Assembly: GCA_004026145.2 (NCBI GenBank)
Contig: CP034980.1
Span: 3,980,964 to 4,044,963 of the forward strand
Direction of reading: 5' to 3'
Source of the DNA: Takifugu bimaculatus
Taxonomy: Eukaryota; Chordata; Actinopteri; Tetraodontiformes; Tetraodontidae
DNA length: 64,000 nucleotides
In this document: positions 25,286 to 37,355 of the stretch, piece after piece
Layout of the letters: every line of letters begins with the position of its first letter
How positions within the stretch are numbered: the stretch's first letter is position 1
Made by a program: the position numbers and the translations under genes
The notes under the pieces: generated by a model
What the model saw: only the letters and a program-made list of their open reading frames with translations
The model's database searches: none
What the model was told of the DNA's origin: nothing

Positions 25286-28200
25286 ATGCAGCTCCTGAGA
25301 AATCCTCCATGGGGATAGGTTCCAGCAGAACAGGCTCCCTTTAGGGAACGCACAGCCACATCCAAGAATTTACTTCTGAGCCGCAATTTCCTCTCTGGGC
25401 CTGTGGTGGTGTTTGTTTTTTCATAAATGTTGTTTACTTTCCCATGTGTATGTGTGCAATTTTCTGCCATATTTGTGGAACCAACTGTAGGGTATATTCG
25501 GCCAGCATTGTCTTCACGGAGATAACATGGTTAGTGATTTAGGTTGAGGTTTAATGAGGCTAAGTGTGGCGCTGGTGTGGGTGGCAGCAAACAATGCATG
25601 ACTGAACTGTCAGCGTATGTCAACATGGCTTTTTCATGCTAAACCAAACCTGGGCTCTTTTCTCAAATAAAAGCTAAACCCCTGTTGTGCTCTCTCCCAT
25701 GAAAAATAGATTAGCCTCACCATAGCTAACTGGTGAAGTTTCTGAGCTTGCTGGTTCAGGGAATGTTTGCAGTGACACACAGACGCCGTTGACTATGCAC
25801 AAACATCAGGGACGCCGCCGCCGCTGCATAATGCATGATACAGTGATTCACCATTATAGTATTTAAAGAGCATTTAATGAGACAAGTAGAAGATGTTGGC
25901 TAATCACTTGAAGCCAATTAAGTCAAGGTCAGAGGGATATTTCAGGTGGCTTTTGTGTGCAGCTGCCTTCTAACTAATTTGCGCTCAGCTCTGTTCATCC
26001 ACTTTTTCATATATTTGTTTTGCAGGATTAGCCTACTTAAGGGGACTTTCTTCTTGGCCTCATCAGCAAATATAAGAGGGGGGAAATATCAGCCCCGCTG
26101 GGTATGAAGTAGGTCAAACTGTTAGGACTTCATTTGGGCCTGGCGGAAAGCAGCACTTATTTTTTGGGTTTGCTTTAACACCGGCTCTCCGGATGATTCA
26201 TAATCACGTTCAGAGGCAAACTTTTGTAACTTTTGTAACTTGTCAATATTCCAAATCAATGAATGTAATTAGCGTTGCTGACGCTTGGGGGGTGTTTGCT
26301 ACCGTACTGCTCCTCATGCTGTATTACCTGCTGAATGAACAGCACGAAAACCTTTGAGTAACGGGGCAGAAGGTACTGAAGATTACCGTGCAGTAACAAG
26401 GAAGCCTTAAAAAAGGCCAGAATCCAAGCACCCAATGTCAGCATGACTTTCAGGTGTTACATTTAACTGACTTTTTGGGGGGATGGGGGGCAACATGTAC
26501 TGCTGTCTTGTCCTGACAGCCACTGGGATCTTAATTTCAGATGCATATTTTGTCCGGTCATGCATTCAAAGTCAGTGGAGGGATACCAAAATACTGCCTA
26601 GGTTCTTATTCCCTATAAACCTGAACGCAGACATACACAACCTTTGTCATTTAAAAGCCTGTTTTCAGGTTCAGGTTGCATTTCATTAACTTTAATGATG
26701 TGCAGCAGATGTGGCTACTGTAGAAATTGCTGATGCGTTAGTATGCGGCTTCATTGCCTCTGTAGCGGTGCGCAGTTAAGAATTAGCTATGTTGCCAGGA
26801 CACGACATACAGCATTGTGTATGTATTAGTATGTTGGGTTATGAGTATTTAGGTTTATGGTGCAATGAAAGGATTATTATCTAAACAATTCCAAGACCTG
26901 TTTCTATTGAAAATGTTGGTTCAAGTATGATACTTTAAGCCACAATAAATCTAATGCCGTTTAAGTTGGTTAGCCTGGTTGCTACAGGTGTGTTTTAGAC
27001 ACTGTTGACGTCAGTATCACTGTGTTGTGTACCTATTGCCAGACTGCCAGACTGAACGCGCATTACCTTCTGACTTATTTATGATTTATTTACGGAACAA
27101 CCGAAGGTCAAAGGTATTATTCTGGTTTCAAATTTGAAAACACCTCCTAGAAGTGATTTAATTTTGGGAAAAGGTAAAACATGGTAGATAAAAAAGGACA
27201 CAAAAAGGACAAAATGTTTGTGTTTTGTTATGGTTAATCTAATTTCTCCGCCATTATACTAAAAAAACATGAGATCACAGTGGCATCTGCATAAATATCT
27301 CACACCTCTAATCTCCTGAATCTCCTCAAACATTTGCTGAGGCTCCTTTTGATGCCACAGTAACACCTGCAACTCTGAGCTGCAGCCATTCCACCAAACA
27401 GCCCATGTCAGTGGGAGTGGGAGATTTGCTGTTTGGCATCTTCTGATAATTTTATACGGACTCGGGACTGGAATGTTAATGATGGGCTGGGGTTGTTTAT
27501 CTTTTTCCATTGCTGTGCTGGAAGAACTTTACAGGAGTTGTTTTCCTCCACACAACCTGGTCCACAGAAGCCTGAATGTAGTCGGTCCCTGTAGATGAGC
27601 ACGCATGAATATGGGAGTTTTACAGCATGTGGGGACGGAATCTGGGGGGGAACCAGAACCCCTGCCATCCATCCTGATTAACCTCTGAATCAACAGTACT
27701 CTGACCACACAAGCAAACAAGCAAATGGCTGAAATGTTCTCTGTGAAGAAGCATCAACTTAGTGACCTTGCACCTGTGAATCTACCTTTGGAGCCGGACC
27801 CGCAAACTTGTTTGCAATGGCGGGATATTTCCATGTTTCGCCGTCCAGGATATGGCTTGCAAATGTTCGGCTACTCTCTGGCTCCCTGCACCCTCAGCAG
27901 GTGCGCAGGTGTACAGCTTCGGCTGTTATTTAACAAACGAAGGAACAACCTCGTTTTCATGGCCAGACACAGGAATGGACGTGACACCATGGGGCTCATC
28001 CCTTCCCACGACTCCCTGTTAGACATTGCGCTGAGCTGCGAGGGAAGCGCTCCTCCTCACAGGATATCTTAGGTGGTCCTTGACTCTTTAAAGCTCTGAA
28101 AGAGCCAAACAATCGGATTCTCCTTCAGACGACGCCGGGGTTGAGCTGTGGTGGAGTGTGATGCTGGAAATGGAGCACACAGCAGCAGTACATCCATTCA

Positions 28201-28667
28201 TGTGCGTCACCTGAGGAGCACGGTTGCTATGCACTACTGAGATTCCAAGAGGAATAGGCACGATTCATGACCTCGACTTACGCTGGCACTGGGCGTCCCT
28301 TCAGGCCTGCCTGCAGACGTTAAATAAAAGTGGTCAGTGCGCGTCAGTGGTCCTGTTCTTTGGAGTGTGCGTCAGGGTCGTGTGCTAGCCTCATGACGTT
28401 AGCTGTCTACTGCCAGACCCTGAGGTGTCTGCCGCTCCCACCAAAAGAGATTGACAGCAGTTTGACGTCCTTAGATCAGCAGCCATGTCGACGGTCTAGT
28501 GGGCTTGTGTCCGGCGGCGTTAATTGTCAGTGGGTGAGAAAATGTTCAGGATTAGAGGAGAGTTAGAGTTCAGCAGAGGGCTGCATTTCTTTTTTCTTAA
28601 AATTGAGTTGTGATGTGACACAAGCTCATGCTAAAGCACATAAACAAACGTCCGGTTTTGCGTCCGT
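25285..28667. other. Non-coding unique sequence
   Basis: No gene recognised. It contains a perfect CRE palindrome at 27006-27013 and short G runs near 26476-26490. Frames up to 115 codons (27725-28072, + strand) lack family features and splice context. Confidence 0.5.
27006..27013. promoter_or_regulatory. Perfect CRE palindrome (TGACGTCA)
   Basis: The second exact CREB/ATF palindrome of the window. It lies in non-coding DNA about 10 kb upstream of the CpG-island promoter. Motif match only. Confidence 0.25.
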
Positions 28668-28684
28668 GGGGGGGGGGGGGGGGG
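28668..28684. repeat. G17 homopolymer
   Basis: Seventeen consecutive G. It is prone to slippage and to sequencing length error, and can form a quadruplex on the + strand. Confidence 0.9.
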
Positions 28685-28969
28685 CAACTGCAACTTCTGC
28701 TCTGACATCATCCTCTCATAAATTCTCCAGACCTATAAAGGGGTTGCAGGTCAGTGGCGCAAGGGAGAAAAACGAACTCCATCAGGAGACTGGATAAGAT
28801 TTCTCTGACACACACAACCTTGGTCCAGGAAGAATATCTCTGTATCCTGCTGACATGTGATCTCCTGAATCTATTCAGGACAGTTCATCTCGCTGAGCCC
28901 TAAACAAGCCTTTCAAGCAGCATCATTTATCATCCTGAGCCCCAATGGTGGGCTACAGCTGATACAAGC

Positions 28970-29149
<180 letters not shown>

Positions 29150-29383
29150 AACGGGACGTTTTGGCCGAGCGGTTTTTACGGCGTTCACCATTATCTGACG
29201 TCTCCATGTCTTTGTGGCTGCATCCATCTGTTCCTTTGGCACAAACGGTGCAGGAGTTGTCGGAATTCTAAAGACTTGCGTGGCTTTGCTTTTTTTTTAT
29301 AAAAGGGAGGATTTCCAGTGCTCGGCGTGCTTTGTGCACTTTGTCCTGTTCTGCATTGACCTGCGAATAACTAAGTTATATTA

Positions 29384-29413
29384 CAGTTTTTCTCAATCAC
29401 TTTGGTACATTCT
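29384..29413 (+). repeat. Left terminal inverted repeat of the transposon
   Basis: It starts CAGTTTTTCTCAAT directly after TA and contains TTTGGTACATT. It pairs with the right end at 30916-30945. Confidence 0.85.
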
Positions 29414-29785
29414 TCCAATCATTCTTGCAATTTGCAGAAGATCAAGTGCATTTCTCAAAACAGTTTGAACAAATAGCAAAACACCGTGGATCACCTGCAA
29501 AAGCCAGTCTCTTGCTCAAAATCCTTAGTCCATCCCTCAAAAGCAAGTTTTTGTGTCAATATACTTGTCAGTGCCATCAGAATGTTTAATCATTGTGTCA
29601 TTGTGTACGGCTAAGACAGTCAAATTCATTAGTCATGTTGGCAATTGAATAGTGCACTTTGAAGGGACATGTTGATGTAAAATGTGGTTTAGGTGTGATG
29701 ACAAGTGTTGTACATTTGACCTCATATAATGTATATGTGTAAGATTGATTGGAAAAGACAAGATTCACATTTACAGAATGACTTC

Positions 29786-29791
29786 TTTATT
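29786..29791 (-). terminator. Polyadenylation signal AATAAA of the transposase gene
   Basis: AATAAA on the minus strand about 160 nt beyond the transposase stop codon, still inside the element. Spacing and strand fit a 3' end signal belonging to the transposon. Confidence 0.5.
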
Positions 29792-29950
29792 GGCAAACAT
29801 TGACATTGCAGTGCGTAAAGAAAAAAAAAAGACAGCACTGCACATAACAAAGGTGAAATACAATACGTAAGTAAACATAGGTCAAAAATATAAACATAGG
29901 TCATACAGTAGGTAAACAAAAAAATATGAACAACTCCCCAAATTCTAATC

Positions 29951-30484
29951 TCAATCCTGATCTTCAGCTTCTTCCCGTTCCTGTCTGTTAGGCCACAAAT
30001 TCTCATCCACGTCACACCTGCAGCGTGGATAGTATCTTCTTGCATGCCTAATCCATGCTCTGCAGGAATCTGCAGTAATGTCTTGGCATGCTGCATCCAT
30101 TGCAGCCAGAAGGGTCACTTGTGTGTGTGGCTCTCGGTCATACACCTTCCACCTCCAGGCTGAGAAAAATTCCTCAATAGGGTTGAGGAATGGGGAGTAT
30201 GGTGGTAAGAACTCCATCACCATTCTGTTATGGTTTGCGTACCACTGCCTTACTAGGTTTGACTTGTGGAAGTTTACATTGTCCCATATTATGGCATATT
30301 TGGGCTGGGCCATATTCTCGGCTGGGCCACCTAGGATATGATCCCTGTACAAAGTGTCTAGGAATGCTATTAGATGTTCAGAGTTGTATGGACCCATCAG
30401 TGGAATGTGTGTCAGCACACCGTTATCTGATATTGCGGCACACATAGTTATGTTGCCACCCCTTTGCCGCTCCCTTGAGCTCAT
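29951..30484 (-). pseudogene. Truncated Tc1/IS630-type DDE transposase (C-terminal half)
   Basis: A 177-codon frame corresponding to the C-terminal part of a DDE_3 (IS630/Tc1) transposase. Visible landmarks are RGGNITMCAAI at residues 8-18, GPYNSEHLIAFLD at 31-43, the second catalytic Asp in IIWDNVNFHKS (D68), and PPYSP (94-98) leading into NPIEEFFSAW, where E104 is the likely catalytic Glu. That leaves 35 residues between D68 and E104. The first Asp of the triad normally lies about 90 residues before the second, so it would fall just upstream of this frame, where the homology stops. In frame, a TGA immediately precedes the ATG, so this start is not native. The helix-turn-helix DNA-binding region is also missing. 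The remaining frame has no internal stop, which implies a fairly recent insertion or deletion. Confidence 0.82.
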
Positions 30485-30915
30485 TCAGAAAACTGTCGAT
30501 CATTGGTTGATCAACTCTTTTCATTAGAGAAAGTCTAGATTCACCTGGGAGGAATTTACCAATTTAGATCATATTTACAGACAAATGTCTTATGGAAATG
30601 TATATATGCTTGACATGTTATGATGGTTTGGTAAATCATTTTGCATGTGAAGACTTATATGATGAACTATAGCCTAAATGTTTTGGGGAAAGAGACTATT
30701 TGATAGATTCCTATAACAAAGCATTTTGATTAGCATGACAAAAGCAATTGATAATGTACGAAAAACCTGAGAATTGTACACAATCATTTGCATGGATGGA
30801 CAAAAGCATTTGCAATTTGTTCAATGCAATGAGAAACTGCCTTTTTCATCTGCACAAATGGCATGATGATGTGACAATTGAACAAGAACTTTTGAGAATT
30901 TCAATTCTGATGTGA

Positions 30916-30945
30916 GAAATGTACCAAACCAATTGAGAAAAACTG
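30916..30945 (-). repeat. Right terminal inverted repeat of the transposon
   Basis: Complement of the left end: GGTACATT region at the inner side and ATTGAGAAAAACTG at the outer side, followed by TA. Confidence 0.85.
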
Positions 30946-32037
30946 TAAAAGATGGCAGAGTGAGTATTTTATTAAATGAAGCAAATGAATTTGAACCAAG
31001 CATAAAAGGGAAGGCCTGGAAATTGAATTCTCTCTTCATACACATTGGATTTTGCTCTTTTTTTTCTCTCTAGCATTTAAAATTTCCTCAGGTAAAATTC
31101 AAACATGCTGCTATTGACTCATTCGGTGGGTTTTTCTGAGTCTTTTTATTGTTTTGTTTGTTTCTCCATCACTCTCCCTTCTATAAACCTATGGCTCCGT
31201 TTTTTTCTGTCCCTTTTTTCAGCCACTGAGCTTATTTGCTCTAAATGTCACCTGGGACGCTGAGTGACAAAATAATGACAGCTTCTTTTTTTTTCTTTTT
31301 TGAGGCAGAGCAATTTCCCAGAATTGAATGAGCAGGATGTGTGCAGACTGAACAATATGTGCACTCGTCACCCAATTCTCCCCATCTCTGTCAATACAGT
31401 TCTGACATCCCTCCAAGAATGTGTTCAGACAAATAGATTGGCTGTCTCACCGACAGACGCTGAAAGGTAAAATACAGATTTGAACACACACCAGGCTCCT
31501 CCGTCGGTCCGTGTTTATTTTAAACCCCCCCTTCCCTGGGTCAATGCAATGATGGGGTTCAAAAAGGTGCTATTATGGGCATGTCAGGATGTCTGGAATA
31601 TTTTTAATGGCAGTATAATGTACTGACTGATCATTATACTGTCATGTGTGACCAAAAGAGCATTTATTCCCTTAAAAGAGCAGGATGCTCTCTCCAACAT
31701 GGAGTGTCTGTCAAATACAGTGTGCTGCTGCTGTAACCTAAAGGTCAGGGTCTCAACCAAGCTGAGATTCCAGACTGAAAAAATAGCTCTCACAAAGGGT
31801 TCTTGATGAAACGTTGAGGTTCTATGCAGAAACATTTGCATTTAAAAGAAGGGTTTTACACAGCTGTCAGAGGCCAAAGAGGTTATAGTACAAAACCTTA
31901 TTTAAGTGTTCATTTTATTGTGGAGTTTAAACATTAAATGGTCTTAGGCGGAATTGCCCGAGTAGGTTCTTCATCAAAGCTCCGAGATTTAAAAGTGTTA
32001 GTGGGAAATGGGGGAGGAGAGGTGGTGGTGTGGGGAA

Positions 32038-32054
32038 GGGGGGGGGGGGGGGGG
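32038..32054. repeat. G17 homopolymer in a G-rich block
   Basis: Seventeen consecutive G preceded by several shorter G runs (32003-32036). This is a strong quadruplex candidate on the + strand. Confidence 0.9.
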
Positions 32055-32935
32055 TGAACAGTCAGCTAAACAAGAGGCCGTGTTACTGTGTATGACTGAT
32101 TTACAGCTTGAATGTCAATTACTCCTGTCAGACAGTTGAACCCCACCCAATGTGCTAAATTGTGTCATAAATGTTGGCAAACCTGTGTTTGGGCCTAGAT
32201 GATAAATTTCTATTTTTCCCCTTGTCCTCCGTCTATATGAGAGCGAGAACAGCGGCTCCGAAAGGAATATATCACACTTGTCCCTTGATATTTTGTGCGT
32301 GTCTGCTCATGTCTGGTGTTAATTAAAAATGGATCTGACAATAAACTGACCTTTTGTGAATTGGTGTGTTACGGTTTTGTGTGTGTGCAGACGACATATA
32401 GGTCGGTATACTGTATAAGAAGAGTGACTGATGGCCCCCGAGGGAAAGCACCAGAAATGACCAAAAACAAGATGCAGTTCCTTTTCCGACCGCTAGATGG
32501 AAAGTCCATAACAGAAGAAACTGACATGCAAATTAGAGGAGTATAAATCAAGCTATAAACTTTTTATTTTTTAAAAAGTAAAAAACACAAAGATACATAT
32601 GAACGAGTGGGATTCGTGTTGTTTGTTTCATCAGAAGCTTTGGACACAAAACTGTTCCTGCTAATACCACGATGTTCTCTGTTGTGTATCTATCAGCAGC
32701 TTGAGAGAAACTGTAGCAGCGGTGAAGCTGCAGTAGCACACTGCCAATGGCAAGTAACTGTGCATTTCACATTCTGATGCAAAAGGTGCACAGCAGAGGA
32801 AGCATATGCAAGGATTGTGTTCTTGTGTCTTTTCTTTTTATTTATTTAATTTCTGAATCGATCCCCTCTTTTAACATTTTCCCGGAGCGGATATGTGGCA
32901 TTTTGAAACGAAGCCCCTCAAATGTTAAGAGCGGA

Positions 32936-32996
32936 TGTGCGTGCGTGTCCGTGCGTGCATACGTGCGTGCGTGCGTGCGTGCTTGTGTGTGTGTGT
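32936..32996. repeat. (GTGC)n / (GT)n simple repeat
   Basis: GTGC units with interruptions (TCC, ATAC, CTT) passing into GT. As in the repeat at 20278, CpG-bearing units are retained. Confidence 0.9.
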
Positions 32997-34636
32997 TAAC
33001 TCCTCGGCTGTCAGATCCGGCAGTGGTAGACCAGGTTCCCCATCAGAGGCTCAGAGCAGCGCTGGGAAGGTGCGACACAAAAGCAGGCAGTCATAAAACA
33101 TTCAGCATCATTCAGAGTCCCCTCTCCCGTGCTCTCTTAGACAATGTGACATTCAGAACAACAAGAGCCTGCCGGGCCAGGAAGTAGATCTCAGGAAGAG
33201 CCTTTTTTTTAATGTAGCTGAGGATAATAAAATAGGGAATTGTGGGGAAAATGGCAATCATAGTTTTCCATTGTCCCATGACGAGGTGTATCAAACATTA
33301 ACATCTCAGTTAGTATCACTTATAGATATAAAAAAGGCATCTCATGGTTTACAATCTTTTCTGAGTTTTTAAATATCAATAAACACTTAAACAGGATGTC
33401 CTGTGGATATTTTGCACAACTTTTCCCTCTTTGATGCAACAGGCGGCCATTAATGAAGCTGGTTCTGCTGCGTGTGAGGCAGCTTCTTATCCTGGTGGAA
33501 CTTTTCTCCCCACTAAGCAGGTTTGATGAATTACCAGTAATTTAGTCCATTCTGCTCTCAGAATGCAAATTTATTTATAACCGTGAGACTGGGAGAAAAT
33601 GAAATCATCACATATTACCAAGCACTTGCGCTATGTTTCAGATTAGGGGCATCTGTTTGGGATGGAAACATATTCCATGAATAAATTGTTGGAATTCCCC
33701 TTTGAAACCAGCCTTGCAGCTCTAAACTTGAACTCTGCCTGCGCAGCGAGTGTCAAGTATCTGCCTGATAGATTATTTCAGATTACAAGATGGCAACCAC
33801 AATCCTGCGGTTCCCTCAAATCAAACCCACGGGATCCTTCTCGAACTTTGTTCTGCGTTTGATTTATAGTGATGTAATAAAAGGGAGGCCCCCATTTCAT
33901 GGGATTTTGCAGGTTATTCCATTTTACATTTTCATCAGCTCACATTCTAAGTCCATATCTGTAAAATTGAAAAATCATCAGAGCTGAAGTGTTGAGATAT
34001 TGGAAGTTCAGCTTCATCAGCAGTCTGTGCGCCAGAAATGAGAGACCTTCATCAGGCGTCTCCACCCACCCTCCTCTTAACTTTCTTTATCTCTGCTTTT
34101 TGAATCTCTCACCCTCGGTTTCACTCGACGGTGTGGGGAGATAACGCCGCGGCTACTTCATTTCCAGTACGTGATGTCATTTGGCGAAACGCAGCCGTGG
34201 ATGGCGTCTTCTTTGTGAAAATAACTTCAGTGATGATGGTGGAAACAATGACTTCAGCAGTGTTAACTGATAGATGATGGGTACTGTTCACACCATTGAC
34301 AAGAAACAAAGATGGACGGCCCACGCCACTTCCTGCTATTGTGCAAAAATGAAGCCAAAATATCCGGTTTATGGGCACAGCTGACTTCCCCCGCTGATGT
34401 TATCTGCATGGTTCTGATTGACAAGTGGAACTTTGATGTCAAGTTTCCACCCGTGACCTTATGTGCCCCCCCCCCAGGTCAAGCAGTAGATATGGACCTC
34501 TCGCAAAACTGAAATAACAGGAGTAACAGACAAATATGCGAGCTAAGGGACAGGAGGAGAAGTTCAGGTTTTATTTTGGCCAAATCGTAGTTCAAATTAT
34601 GAGAGCAGAAGAGGCGGGGCTTATCTTTGACATGGG

Positions 34637-34655
34637 TGACCACCAGGGGGCAGTA
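34637..34655 (+). promoter_or_regulatory. Near-consensus CTCF binding motif
   Basis: TGACCACCAGGGGGCAGTA fits the vertebrate CTCF core (CCASYAGRKGGC) at every core position, with good flanks on both sides. CTCF binds such sites directionally and organises loop and domain boundaries. The site lies 2.7 kb upstream of the signal-peptide exon and 10 bp from a GATA microsatellite. Occupancy cannot be judged from sequence. Confidence 0.6.
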
Positions 34656-34665
34656 ACAAATATTG

Positions 34666-34763
<98 letters not shown>
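34666..34763. repeat. (GATA)24 tetranucleotide microsatellite
   Basis: Uninterrupted GATA units over 98 bp. Likely highly polymorphic. Frames across it (Ile-Tyr-Leu-Ser repeats on the minus strand) are artefacts. Confidence 0.98.
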
Positions 34764-34799
34764 ACCCAATGGGAAACCCACTCAGGCAGAAGCTACTAG

Positions 34800-35130
34800 A
34801 TACTAGATACCTACTCTCTCATAATTACAGTTTCTTAAGCTCTCAATTAATTTTACCAACCTCATATCAATAATATGTAATTAAATTGATACAGTATTGA
34901 TTGTCAGACTGGAATTTTGCATGTTAATTATTGGCTAAAATGCTGTGGCGTGCAAATGTGAACCTCAATTTCATTCTCATCGGACTGCTTCCTCATAAGT
35001 GGTTTGCAATTTAATATGCAATGCGCTGATGGCTTATTAAGATCTTTACAGTCATTTAATCTGAGACTGTGGTCAATTATATCTCTCTGGAGTAGCATTG
35101 CAGTTTAATTTGATCTAAACAAAACAAAAG
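34800..35130. other. Possible conserved non-coding element
   Basis: The segment is AT-rich but complex, without simple repeats. It has many homeodomain-type TAAT/ATTA cores and motifs such as TTGCATGTTAATTATTGG and GCAATTTAATATGCAA. This texture is common in enhancers near developmental genes, and it lies about 2 kb upstream of the CpG island. The call is impressionistic: no alignment was possible. Confidence 0.2.
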
Positions 35131-36819
35131 GCTGGAAAGCTGTAGCCCCGATGGAAGCTGATACAGCTCCTCCGTCTCTCCACTGGAGACGAGACAGTCG
35201 CAGGCTGCGCTGCATCCTTCTCACGGGACCTGATGTTGATTGAAAACAATAAATAATATTAATTTCATGCCGGACACCTTTGTTGGATCGATAGGTATCG
35301 ACCTGGTGAATCAGCTGTCCTCATAGGTTGCTCGTGACATGAGGGTAATTGCTCAGAATGGCCTACCAACACAAACACTGCAACAAAGAGCAACACACAA
35401 ATTAGCTGCATGTCTTCCTAATACTTATCTGTCACTGCGGCCTGTCTCTCTGGGTCCGAGGCGCCGTGAATAATTCAAGATGATACCAGAGAAATGGCCC
35501 GGTTCTCTCTCTTGGTTTCGTGATTGATTGTGGGGGAGCGCGTTGCTTCAGATCTCAGGATATTGTGACTCAAGCCAGTGACGGAGAGAAAATTAATTAC
35601 AACACCATACAAATCGATGAACAGCTGAATGTGTCAACTCCCCAAAGAGCTGTGATTGTTCGCTGCAGTCTGATTGAGGGAGCAGAAGGGGAGCAGGATG
35701 TGGTACCCACAGGACGCTGCGGAAGACGGGGCTGCGCCCTGCTTTGCCTCGCCGCACTAAGAAAACTAATAATTCATTTAGAAACAGCTGAAGCTAAACA
35801 AAATCTATATGAGAGGATAACAGCTTACTGTACATGTACTGTACATGTACATGTACACAAACACTCACACACTATATGTCTGGATGGGTCTGCTTCTCAT
35901 TGGCTGAAAGCACTCAGGGCAGATTAGCAGAATGAGAATGGTCATTACAAGCCCACTGACCAGGGCTGAGTCATTCTCTCACATTTAGCTGCAGTGTCTG
36001 CTTTTGTTCGCCACTTTACATGAGCGGAGGCCATTAGGATGCGATCGTAAACCACATGATTGCGAGCTTGTGTGCGTAAAGGCGTGCGCGCGTCCATGTC
36101 TTGGCGCTGTCATTGCGAGCGTGACTTTGACCTTTAGGAAGGGGATGCTAGATGGGGAGGAGGCTTAATGAGTTTGTATAATAGCTGAGCTCTATCTGAG
36201 GAATAATTCATCTACATGAGCCCCATAATTAGCTGGTAAAACAATGGTCCAGTTCTGTGCTTTCACTTATTATTCTGCTGACTACTGGGTGGGAATGGGG
36301 AAACAGCCCAACAAAGAATAAAAACAACAACTCTGAAGTCTATTAATAATCCCCTCTTGACTCTGGGAGGGATTAAAATGCGTGACAAAAATCACGGAAA
36401 CTGAGGAGAAGCTAGCTGCGACATCAGTGCCAGCCTGGTCTGAGTATTCGCTGACAGGTGTACAGTGCCCTCTCTCATGGGAGCGCTAATCCTCATGCTC
36501 CTTCATCTGTGTGTCCACGGTGATGCACTGCAGCAGACGCACAGAAGCGCGGACACAATGCCGAGGCACATTTAACTGAAACTCAATGACGGGCAGATGC
36601 GATCTGTGTAAATCTGTATGCAAAGCACCGACGTGATTCCTATCACACAGGACTTGAATGGCATATCCATCATTTTCATGTGAGGCAGCAGATATGAAAA
36701 GCGCACTTGCAAAGGGTGCGGGATGAAATCATTCCCATTCTGTCGCACTCCGACAATATGAGGCTAGTTATGTTTATTCAAGGTATGTAATTGCTTGGTG
36801 AGGGAGAGGAGGGGGTAGA
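35131..36819. other. Upstream flank of the CpG-island promoter
   Basis: No coding signal. A palindromic TGTACATG-type tract lies at 35829-35857. The 135-codon + strand frame at 35520-35927 passes through it and has no domain features. Confidence 0.5.
35829..35857. repeat. Nested TGTACATG palindromes
   Basis: Overlapping GTACATGTAC palindromes over about 29 bp. This is a simple, self-complementary tract that could extrude a small cruciform. Confidence 0.8.
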
Positions 36820-37355
36820 ACAGGAGAAGGCGTGAGGACGCTCCGTTCCCAGCCCGCACGCAGGATCCGCTCCTGGTTTTGCTGCTCCGCGCATCGCGGT
36901 GTCCACAGCTTCCTCGACTCCAAACACTCCTTCAGCTTTGCTGTGCAAGCAGATGTTCTTTCTCTCGCGGTTTGCACGCTGCGGAGCAGGTATTCTTTGT
37001 TCGGGGACGGCTGCAAAGTGAACTGTGAACTGCACCGCTGCGACACAGTTTGTGAGAGGTTTTGGTTTATTTTTTTTCCGAGGGGATAAATACAGTCCAG
37101 CCAACCCCGCATCCGTGAGACGGGAGGTAGTTTTCCGAGCCTACCACACCTGTGATGCGTTGTTCTGAGCGACGAGGACGCACGGACGGGATACGGATGG
37201 CCGCGGTACGGCGAGAGGGTATGTGCTGAGGAAGCGAAGGCGCAGTGAGAAAAAAGTGCTAAAGAAGACACTCCAAACAAGCCCAGTGCGTCAGTGTGTC
37301 TTTTCCGCTCCCTGCCTTTTGAAAGTTAAGTGATTTAAAACAAACCAAGAGGACG

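Larger units (their letters stand above)
29384..30945 (-). mobile_element. Tc1/mariner-superfamily DNA transposon, internally deleted
   Basis: A 1,562 bp element with terminal inverted repeats. The left end reads CAGTTTTTCTCAAT, then TTTGGTACATT. The right end on the opposite strand gives CAGTTTTTCTCAAT, then TTTGGTACATT. The two agree over about 27-30 bp except for a short mismatch after position 14. TA flanks both ends (29382-29383 and 30946-30947), as expected for a Tc1/mariner TA target-site duplication. A second, imperfect inverted pair lies inside (29449-29482 against 30806-30839). The interior carries the C-terminal half of a transposase on the minus strand. The N-terminal DNA-binding half is absent, so the copy cannot move by itself, but its ends could still be used in trans. 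Confidence 0.88.
30948..34636. other. Non-coding sequence with G-run and GTGC repeat
   Basis: No gene recognised. It holds a 17 bp G run at 32038-32054 inside a G-rich block from about 32003, and a GTGC/GTGT simple repeat at about 32936-32996. A partial CTCF-like core (CCGCTAGATGGA) lies at 32490-32501. An 11 bp C run lies near 34467. Confidence 0.5.

Noticed and set aside
25300..25335. Fragment resembling the tail of the fish repeat at 39035 (GGGGATAGGTTCCAGCAG)
   Set aside because: Only about 18 bases agree and neither the head nor the remaining tail is nearby, so chance or a very old fragment cannot be told apart.
36774..37280. 168-codon open frame on the minus strand
   Set aside because: It lies entirely in the CpG island opposite the promoter and 5' UTR. 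Stop codons are rare there because of GC content, and the translation has no domain or signal features.
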